The notes under the pieces were generated by a model, which was not told the origin of the DNA, searched no databases, and saw only the letters and a list, made by a program, of their open reading frames with translations. From the NCBI GenBank assembly GCA_001794935.1, contig MGLY01000038.1:1-6391 (forward strand): DNA of 6,391 bases. The letters are read 5' to 3'. The DNA is from Chlamydiae bacterium RIFCSPHIGHO2_12_FULL_49_9. Lineage in GTDB: Bacteria; Chlamydiota; Chlamydiia; Chlamydiales; SM23-39. Of this stretch, positions 1-5,226 are shown piece after piece (within the stretch, counting starts at the first letter, position 1; every line of letters begins with the position of its first letter). The translations under genes were made by a program, and so were the position numbers.

Positions 1-588
1 CGACAGGGTTCAGGCCCCACAGGACCGACGGGACCGATTGGCCTGACAGGACCGACTGGACCTACCGGACGCACAGGGCCGACAGGGGCTACCGGGCGAA
101 CGGGGCCTACAGGGCCGACGGGACCTACTGGACCCACTGGTTCTACCGGACCCACGGGAGTTATAGGGAATTTTACTCCGGATTTTATCTATGTATACAG
201 GACAGCCAATGCCACCGTTGCAGTTAACGAAGTGGTCGCATTTACCGATGTTGGAGTCAAGTATCCGAGAGGGAGAATGACACTCCACCCATCAGGACAA
301 GTTCAAGTTGGAACTACGGGATACTACCAAATTACCTTTGGGATCAAGTTAACCTCTATTACCGATCAAAACACCTGGGATCTTGTCATCAATAACCAAT
401 CTACAAACGTAAATTCTCGCTTAACTCCGCGGATTACTGAACAAACAAAAAGCCTTACCGTAATCGTCCAAATCTCACAAGAAAATAGCCTTGTGGGACT
501 CCGCAATACCGGCGCCGCTTCAAGTACTGTCTCATCAAGCGCGGCCGGTCTTCCCTGTTATATGACGGTTGTCAAGCTCTCCTATTAA
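1..588 (+). CDS. Collagen-like protein with C-terminal BclA/C1q-like domain (5' end outside window)
   Basis: The reading frame is open from base 1 to the TAA at 586-588, giving 195 residues, and the start lies upstream. Residues 5-56 are uninterrupted Gly-x-y triplets, mostly Gly-Pro-Thr. A G-S-G break at residues 3-5 shows that the helix continues upstream with imperfections. Residues 57-195 form a 139-residue beta-rich, low-charge domain with the motif GYYQITFG (from residue 107) and the ending YMTVVKLSY. Both are typical of the jelly-roll heads that trimerise bacterial collagens such as BclA, and of the C1q/TNF fold. The only Cys is C186. The head resembles that of the next gene, with the same length and the same motif offset, so the two are paralogues. 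The protein is expected to be an exported trimeric surface fibre, but its signal peptide is not in view. The collagen and head assignment is firm; the biological role is inferred. Confidence 0.93.
   Translation, partial: RQGSGPTGPTGPIGLTGPTGPTGRTGPTGATGRTGPTGPTGPTGPTGSTGPTGVIGNFTPDFIYVYRTANATVAVNEVVAFTDVGVKYPRGRMTLHPSGQVQVGTTGYYQITFGIKLTSITDQNTWDLVINNQSTNVNSRLTPRITEQTKSLTVIVQISQENSLVGLRNTGAASSTVSSSAAGLPCYMTVVKLSY
13..168 (+). repeat. Collagen-coding 9-bp repeat, 3' end of first array
   Basis: Degenerate GGN-CCN-ACN units encode consecutive Gly-x-Thr triplets (residues 5-56 of the partial protein). Third codon positions vary freely among units, so the repeat is much better conserved in protein than in DNA. 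Two Arg residues (24 and 33) occupy X positions, and there are no acidic residues or Lys in this stretch. Confidence 0.93.
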
Positions 589-595
589 GAGATTG

Positions 596-624
596 TTGCA
601 TGACTGTCCGCCATCATGTAAAAT
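596..624 (+). promoter_or_regulatory. Weak candidate sigma70-type promoter before second collagen gene
   Basis: TTGCAT (596-601) and TAAAAT (619-624, 5 of 6 matches to TATAAT) are separated by 17 bp. Transcription would begin near 631 and leave a leader of about 17 nt before the ATG at 648. That fits the 648 start and would remove the ATG at 600 from this transcript. The -35 match is poor (3 of 6), so this is only a candidate for extra expression inside a probable operon. Confidence 0.25.
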
Positions 625-647
625 ATTTGCCTGACAAACGAGCCCCT

Positions 648-2687
648 ATGACACGCTTCTTTTTTTTCATCGGGTGCGTCTTTTTTTCTTTTGCAATCGA
701 AGCAAAAGCTCCTTATCTCCTTGCCTCGAGGAATCGCGACTGCGGGCCATCGATTCCACCAGGTCCCCCGGGCCCTCCCGGCGCTGACGGACCTGCGGGG
801 CCTACAGGAGATCTGGGTCCAACCGGACCCGGCGGAAGCGGCACTTCAAGCGGAACCGGCCCAACCGGACCCACCGGCCCAACGGGATCTCTCGGCCCAA
901 CCGGACCTGTAGGATCTGCGCAAGGCTCTACGGGACCTACGGGAGTTACTGGACCTACCGGGACTCAGGGGGTCGGCAGCACTGGACCCACCGGCGCTAC
1001 TGGCCCCACGGGATCTTCCGGAGCTACTGGTTCGCCCGGGGTTGGGCACACAGGCTCCACGGGTTCTACCGGCCCGACCGGCCCAACAGGTCCTACCGGA
1101 ATCGGATACACAGGGCCTACAGGACCCACCGGATCTACCGGACCCACAGGTCCCAGAGGAGAATCGGTTACTGGGAACACTGGGAGCGCTGGACCGACCG
1201 GCCCCACCGGGGATTATGGGGTAGGGTCAACCGGATCCACCGGCCCCACAGGATCGACTGGACCGACAGGGCCTGCCGGCTCTGGCCCCCAGGGAGTTAC
1301 GGGTTCTACAGGGCCCACCGGACCTACGGGTATTGCAGGAACAGCTCTTGAGGGAGTAACGGGCGCGACTGGAAGCAGCGGCCCGACAGGTCCCTACGGA
1401 ATCGGGACTACCGGCTTTACGGGCCCATTGGGACCCACCGGTTTTACAGGAACTTTGGGACCGACCGGCCCAACGGGACCGACAGGGCCTACGGGTCCCA
1501 CGGGTCCCACAGGGCCCACCGGTTCTACAGGTCCTACGGGATCAACCGGTTCTACAGGTCCCACAGGATTCACTGGACCTACGGGCCCCCCCGGCTCGCA
1601 AGGGGCAGATGGGGCACAAGGGGCGACGGGACCGACCGGGACAATGGGCGCAATGGGGGCGACAGGAGCGATCGGCGCCACAGGCCCAACGGGTCCTCAA
1701 GGCCCCACCGGCCCTACAGGGCCTACGGGGATTACCGGACCTACAGGACTTTCCGGAGACACTGGCCCTACAGGATCTACAGGGGGGCTTGGACCTGACG
1801 GACCCATGGGACCTACAGGACCTACAGGACCTACCGGGGGGCTTGGGTCCAACGGACCTACCGGACCTACAGGGATTACTGGACCCACAGGACCCACAGG
1901 ACCTACCGGATCTACAGGATCTACGGGGTGGACCGGATCTTACGGACCTACGGGACCGTTGGGAACGACCGGTCCAACGGGAGCGACTGGTCCCTCGGGG
2001 ACCACCGGCCCTACCGGACCCACCGGGCCTACAGGGTATTTAGGTCCAGATGGACCCACCGGTTCTACGGGTCCAACAGGACAAACGGGACCTACAGGCC
2101 CAATTGGCGAGGCAGGGAGCACTGGGATCAGAGGTCGGACCGGGCCGACCGGGCCTACAGGGCCTACAGGAGCCACCGGTCGAACTGGACCGACTGGTAG
2201 AACCGGTCCCACAGGACGCACCGGCCCTACAGGACCCACCGGCAAGACCGGACCCACAGGGCCTCCGAGCAGGACATCGTCTCTTTTTGCTTATGCTTTC
2301 ACGGTTTTGCAACAAACGATCGTTGCGGGAGAGTCAATTACATTTACTAACTTTGTGAACCGCTCGCCGAATTCGAATATCAGTTTTTCGGGCGGGAATA
2401 TCGTAGTCAATGAATTGGGCTATTACCAGGTCACATTCGGCGTTGCGCAAACCGGAGGTGGAGGCGTTGGCTTTGGATTGGAGATCAATGGAGTGCGCAT
2501 TTTTTCGATGAATGGTCGAGCGATCGCCACCGACGATGAAATAATGAGCACCTCGACAGTTGCTGTCGTTGAATCCATTCCGGCCATCTTTACAGTGGTT
2601 AATTCAAACGTCGCTACTACCTACACAATTGGAACAATCAAAGGCGGCGCATCTGCATACATTTCGCTCGTTAAAATTTCACCATGA
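648..2687 (+). CDS. Exported collagen-like protein, Gly-Pro-Thr repeats with C-terminal jelly-roll-like head
   Basis: A complete 679-residue protein. The start at 648 is preferred because it opens directly into a signal peptide (MTRFFFFIGCVFFSFAIEAKA, likely cut after EAKA near residue 21). The in-frame ATG at 600 would add 16 polar residues. Upstream of 648 there is only a weak ACGAG. C32 precedes the helix and could crosslink chains. Residues 39-540 are collagen repeat that begins with GPPGPP, and Thr dominates the Y position. Residues 39-252 carry about ten interruptions, while 253-540 is 96 perfect triplets. Acidic residues are sparse up to 492, and residues 493-540 carry six basic ones. 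The head (541-679) contains GYYQVTFG from residue 591 and ends YISLVKISP, like BclA/C1q-type trimerisation domains. The stop overlaps an ATG of the next gene (ATGA at 2684). An exported trimeric fibre, probably O-glycosylated on Thr, is inferred. Runs of 8 and 7 T lie in the signal-peptide codons. Confidence 0.93.
   Translation: MTRFFFFIGCVFFSFAIEAKAPYLLASRNRDCGPSIPPGPPGPPGADGPAGPTGDLGPTGPGGSGTSSGTGPTGPTGPTGSLGPTGPVGSAQGSTGPTGVTGPTGTQGVGSTGPTGATGPTGSSGATGSPGVGHTGSTGSTGPTGPTGPTGIGYTGPTGPTGSTGPTGPRGESVTGNTGSAGPTGPTGDYGVGSTGSTGPTGSTGPTGPAGSGPQGVTGSTGPTGPTGIAGTALEGVTGATGSSGPTGPYGIGTTGFTGPLGPTGFTGTLGPTGPTGPTGPTGPTGPTGPTGSTGPTGSTGSTGPTGFTGPTGPPGSQGADGAQGATGPTGTMGAMGATGAIGATGPTGPQGPTGPTGPTGITGPTGLSGDTGPTGSTGGLGPDGPMGPTGPTGPTGGLGSNGPTGPTGITGPTGPTGPTGSTGSTGWTGSYGPTGPLGTTGPTGATGPSGTTGPTGPTGPTGYLGPDGPTGSTGPTGQTGPTGPIGEAGSTGIRGRTGPTGPTGPTGATGRTGPTGRTGPTGRTGPTGPTGKTGPTGPPSRTSSLFAYAFTVLQQTIVAGESITFTNFVNRSPNSNISFSGGNIVVNELGYYQVTFGVAQTGGGGVGFGLEINGVRIFSMNGRAIATDDEIMSTSTVAVVESIPAIFTVVNSNVATTYTIGTIKGGASAYISLVKISP
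762..2267 (+). repeat. Collagen-coding tandem repeat array (GGN CCN ACN)
   Basis: About 1.5 kb of degenerate 9-bp units encodes Gly-x-y triplets, most often Gly-Pro-Thr or Gly-Ser-Thr. Synonymous third bases are scrambled: the seven consecutive Gly-Pro-Thr triplets at 1458-1520 use no 9-mer twice. The array is clearly richer in G+C than the downstream genes, as Gly and Pro codons require. GGNCC is self-complementary, so the opposite strand also reads as Gly-Pro-Val repeats; I regard those antisense frames as artefacts. Confidence 0.95.
1038..1397 (+). repeat. Six 60-bp modules: 20-residue period of collagen interruptions
   Basis: Collagen register breaks start at residues 131, 151, 171, 191, 211 and 231, and the next begins at 251, exactly 20 residues apart. 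Each module is a five-residue opener (GVGHT, GIGYT, GESVT, GVGST, GSGPQ, GTALE) followed by five regular triplets. The DNA of the modules is diverged, so the period is visible only in protein register. Earlier breaks at residues 63, 89 and 108 are spaced irregularly (26, 19 and 23 residues). Confidence 0.9.
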
Positions 2688-2693
2688 AGGGAG
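2687..2693 (+). promoter_or_regulatory. Shine-Dalgarno AAGGGAG for the GT92-like gene
   Basis: AAGGGAG lies 8 nt before the ATG at 2702, and nothing comparable precedes the in-frame ATG at 2684. It begins on the last base of the collagen stop codon, which suggests translational coupling. It decides the start in favour of 2702. Confidence 0.7.
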
Positions 2694-2701
2694 CACCGAC
2701 T

Positions 2702-3583
2702 ATGGTATACCTTTTTTTATTTCTCCTCATTTTGACAAATCTCTTTGCAGCGACCCCTTCGAAGCGAAAGCCTCGCTATGAACTCTCGATCTGCTCTACG
2801 ATTAAAGATGAGACAAAGCATCTCAAAGAATGGATCGAATATCATCAGCTCGTTGGCGTCAATCACTTTTATCTCTACAACTTTGGAAGCGAAGAAAAGC
2901 AAAAAGAAGCCTTAAAGAGTTATATCAAATCTGGCCTGGTTACATTAGTTCGATGGTTTGAATGCGTGCCGGAAAGAGGGGAAGAACATCCGAGTCACTG
3001 GTGCTTGAGCAGCCAGATACCTGCGTTTGAAAATGCCATCCATGTGAGGGCTCTCGCCACCACAAAATGGTTGGCTTGCCTTGACACCAATGAATATTTG
3101 GTTCCATTAAAAACAGATCAACTCCAAACCATTTTAGAAAAACATGAGGATTGCGCAGGAGTTATCCTCCCCACTGATTGCTTTGATCTGTCTGTAAAAC
3201 CACAGGATCCAACGATCAATTTAATCATCCAGCACCGGGATCTCATCGCCGCTCCCGATAAACACCTGTTTCGATCGACTTCAAAAATGATTTTCAAGCC
3301 TACATTATGCAATGGGTTTTCGTACCCCCCTTACAAAGCGCTATTCAAAGATGGCGCTCAAGTAGTCGAAATCGACCGCGCAGAGTTGAGAGTGAATCGG
3401 TATGTTCTTGAAGATCAACCCTATTTAGAAAACTTAAAACGGAGAGCCCATGTAGATAATAGACAAATGAGCGCTTCTGAACTTGAACATCTATTGCAGC
3501 AAGGGTATGAAATTGAGGATCAGGAAAAAGCCACCGACCGGTTTCTTCCAAAATTGCGCAAACAATTAGGGCAAACTCCATGA
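2702..3583 (+). CDS. GT92-like (GT-A fold) glycosyltransferase with N-terminal hydrophobic segment
   Basis: 293 residues from the ATG chosen for its Shine-Dalgarno. The ATG at 2684 would add MKGAPT and overlap the collagen stop as ATGA. Residues 1-17 are hydrophobic (signal peptide or membrane anchor) and are followed by the basic stretch SKRKPR. The GT92/GT2_4 pattern follows: YELSICSTIKDE at about 26-37, then KEWIEYHQLVGVNHFYLYN at about 42-60, matching the family form (NE-x-LxEWixYHxxxGvxhfxiYdn), and WLACLDTNEYLVP at about 123-135. The last corresponds to the family DxDEF metal/nucleotide-sugar motif, here DTNEY (D128, N130, E131). A late V-N-R-Y (231-234) sits where many relatives have N-H-Y. 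A nucleotide-sugar-dependent transferase is likely; donor and acceptor are unknown. The position directly after two collagens suggests those as substrate. The altered motifs may mean a divergent subfamily or reduced activity. Confidence 0.87.
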   Translation: MVYLFLFLLILTNLFAATPSKRKPRYELSICSTIKDETKHLKEWIEYHQLVGVNHFYLYNFGSEEKQKEALKSYIKSGLVTLVRWFECVPERGEEHPSHWCLSSQIPAFENAIHVRALATTKWLACLDTNEYLVPLKTDQLQTILEKHEDCAGVILPTDCFDLSVKPQDPTINLIIQHRDLIAAPDKHLFRSTSKMIFKPTLCNGFSYPPYKALFKDGAQVVEIDRAELRVNRYVLEDQPYLENLKRRAHVDNRQMSASELEHLLQQGYEIEDQEKATDRFLPKLRKQLGQTP

Positions 3584-4509
3584 GATTAAACCTTTTTCTG
3601 TTGATTCCTCTCATTCTAATGGCCGGCATTGAGGATCATTACCAAAAACTTGAAACGAGAAGAGAATATACAGGCCCTAAAAACATCGACTACATTTACC
3701 TCATCAATCTCAAACAAAGACCCGAAAGGTGGATCAATTCTCTGAAACAGCTCGTTCCCTACAATATTATTCCCCAGAGATTTCCAGGAATTTACGGCTG
3801 GTCGCTCGGGCCCGATGTTCTCAATGACATCTCGCTAAAATTTACGGTCGGCATGTGGGCGGGAAGAGAGTCTGTCATGGTTTTTCCTCCGGAAAAAAAG
3901 GGAGAGCCCGAATGGATCAACTTGAGTTACGCGTGGGATGGCAAGTCCTGCTTCTCGGGTTGGACGGTGAAAGGGACGATCGGCTGTTCTTTAAGCCATC
4001 TTTCAGTTTTACATGATGCCTATGAGGCCGGCTATCAAACCATTTGGGTGCTAGAAGATGATTTTCGCATTCTGGATGATCCCCACAAACTCTCCTCTAT
4101 CATTGAGGAGCTCGATCGAGTGGTCGGCGTTGAGGGGTGGGATGTTCTCTACACCGACTTTGATTTTCTCGTCGTGGATGTCGATCGAGATATTCTCGAC
4201 CAGGTTCCAGCTCTGTGGAGACCCGATATGCCTTATCGAGATATTTCTCATCTGGGTCTCCACATTCCCGTCAGCTATAACCTTTCTAAAATTGGAGGCC
4301 GTAGCCGCGCTCACTCGATTATTTATCGGCGCTCTGGAATTGAGAAAATCCTCGAATTCTATCGAGAAAATCACAACTTCCTTCCTTACGATCAGGAACT
4401 CCCGTTGATTCCCGATCTGAATTTTTTTGTCGTCAATCGCGACATCATCAGTTTCCATGAGGAGAACTCCGATACGAGATACAAACATTTCAGCACCTCT
4501 CCAAATTAA
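3580..4509 (+). CDS. Glycosyltransferase family 25 (LPS/collagen-type)
   Basis: 309 residues, starting with an ATGA overlap of the previous stop and a weak AGGG 8 nt upstream. Residues 1-16 (MRLNLFLLIPLILMAG) look like a signal peptide or anchor. GT25 hallmarks follow in order: YIYLINLKQRPERW (38-51), GCSLSHLSVLHDAYEAGY (135-152), and the metal-binding acidic motif in WVLEDDF (156-162, with E159, D160 and D161). RSRAHSIIYRRSG (241-253) and PYDQELPLIPDLNFFVVN (269-286) match the family's late elements. An inserted stretch (about 78-130, including WAGRES) separates the first two motifs. The family includes LPS galactosyltransferases and animal collagen hydroxylysine galactosyltransferases. All motifs are intact, so activity is likely. 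The acceptor is unknown; Thr of the adjacent collagens is an attractive inferred target, with lipo-oligosaccharide the main alternative. Confidence 0.92.
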   Translation: MRLNLFLLIPLILMAGIEDHYQKLETRREYTGPKNIDYIYLINLKQRPERWINSLKQLVPYNIIPQRFPGIYGWSLGPDVLNDISLKFTVGMWAGRESVMVFPPEKKGEPEWINLSYAWDGKSCFSGWTVKGTIGCSLSHLSVLHDAYEAGYQTIWVLEDDFRILDDPHKLSSIIEELDRVVGVEGWDVLYTDFDFLVVDVDRDILDQVPALWRPDMPYRDISHLGLHIPVSYNLSKIGGRSRAHSIIYRRSGIEKILEFYRENHNFLPYDQELPLIPDLNFFVVNRDIISFHEENSDTRYKHFSTSPN

Positions 4510-4551
4510 ATTCCCTTTTATCCTCCTGTTTTTGTAGAATCGCCCGCTCTT

Positions 4552-5226
4552 ATGGATCAAGCTCCTCCTCCTCCTGAAAGCGCCTATGAATCGGCGATCT
4601 CCTATCCGTTACAGGTGAGACTCCGCGCTTTCGATTGCATGGAGCCGCTTCAAGGATGGTGCACAAGAGAAAAAGCCGCGTACCTCATCGATTTGATTCT
4701 CATTGAAAAGCCGAAAAAAATCGTTGAAATCGGGGTCTTTCAGGGCAAATCGCTCATTCCTATGGCCTGCGCTCTGGAAGCAAATGGGAGCGGCCTGATT
4801 TTTGGCATCGATCCCTGGAATGCGCAAGACGCAGCAGCAGGGTTAAAACATCCTGTGAACCGCTCCTTTTGGATTCATACAGATTTTGAAAAGCTCTTTG
4901 TAGGACTCCTCGAGAGGATTGAAGAATTTGAACTCCAAAAAAGAATCGTCCTCGTCCGAAAAAGCTCAGCGGAAGCAGAGCCCATTCAGGACATCGATCT
5001 TTTGCACATAGATGGGAACCACTCTGAAGCGGCCTCTTATCTGGATGTGACAAAATGGACTCCCTTGGTAAGACGCGGCGGAGCGATTCTCTTCAATGAC
5101 CTCAACTGGCGCGAGAACGGAGTTTGCCCTGTAACAAAGGCGATCCAATGGTTAGATGAACATTGCGATCGAGAGCGCACTATTCAAAATGAACTCGGAT
5201 CTTGGGCTATCTGGAGGAAACGATGA
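4552..5226 (+). CDS. Class I SAM-dependent methyltransferase (Methyltransf_24/CmcI/TylF-like)
   Basis: 224 residues, with no signal peptide, so cytoplasmic. The N-terminus is Pro-rich (APPPPES). The SAM-binding motif I is VEIGVFQGKS (58-67), followed by FGIDPW (84-89, D87 as the likely ribose-binding acidic residue). DIDLLHIDGNHSEAASYLDV (147-166) and RRGGAILFNDLNW (174-186) resemble the DGDH and GG-x-x-x-x-DD elements of metal-dependent sugar O-methyltransferases such as TylF/MycE and the CmcI group. A role in O-methylating a sugar made by the neighbouring enzymes is inferred; small-molecule or protein methylation is not excluded. It follows the GT25 gene by 42 nt, the longest gap between the four downstream genes. 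There is no clear Shine-Dalgarno; a TAGAAT 11 nt before the ATG is a doubtful -10. Its stop overlaps the next start (ATGA). Confidence 0.87.
   Translation: MDQAPPPPESAYESAISYPLQVRLRAFDCMEPLQGWCTREKAAYLIDLILIEKPKKIVEIGVFQGKSLIPMACALEANGSGLIFGIDPWNAQDAAAGLKHPVNRSFWIHTDFEKLFVGLLERIEEFELQKRIVLVRKSSAEAEPIQDIDLLHIDGNHSEAASYLDVTKWTPLVRRGGAILFNDLNWRENGVCPVTKAIQWLDEHCDRERTIQNELGSWAIWRKR
5213..5217 (+). promoter_or_regulatory. Shine-Dalgarno GGAGG for the TPR gene
   Basis: GGAGG, 5 nt before the ATG at 5223, lies inside the end of the methyltransferase gene. Together with the ATGA overlap it indicates coupled translation of the two genes and fixes the start at 5223. Confidence 0.7.

Noticed and set aside
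600..647. ATG at 600 as the start of the second collagen
   Set aside because: It places 16 polar residues before an otherwise standard signal peptide. It cannot be fully excluded, since the stop of the first gene is only 11 nt away.
672..677. Cys in FIGC of the collagen signal peptide as a lipobox
   Set aside because: The Cys is at residue 10, in the middle of the hydrophobic core, with more hydrophobic residues after it. A signal peptidase I site after EAKA fits better.
965..2257. Antisense open frames reading Gly-Pro-Val repeats (965-1207, 1394-1681, 1697-1897, 1940-2257)
   Set aside because: The reverse complement of GGN-CCN-ACN is automatically NGT-NGG-NCC, which reads Gly-Pro-Val in one frame and lacks stops. 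No ribosome-binding site, signal peptide or head domain accompanies these frames.
691..2358. Other-frame plus-strand open frames across the collagen array (Asp-Leu-Gln or Pro/Ala-rich)
   Set aside because: They are low-complexity shadows of the repeat in alternative frames. The signal peptide and head domain belong only to the frame that starts at 648.
4535..4540. TAGAAT as a -10 box for the methyltransferase gene
   Set aside because: There is no credible -35 at suitable spacing, and it would leave a leader of only about 5 nt. Cotranscription with the GT25 gene is simpler.
4051..4560. 169-codon antisense open frame over the GT25 gene
   Set aside because: The plus strand carries all GT25 motifs in order. 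The antisense product shows no recognisable motif.
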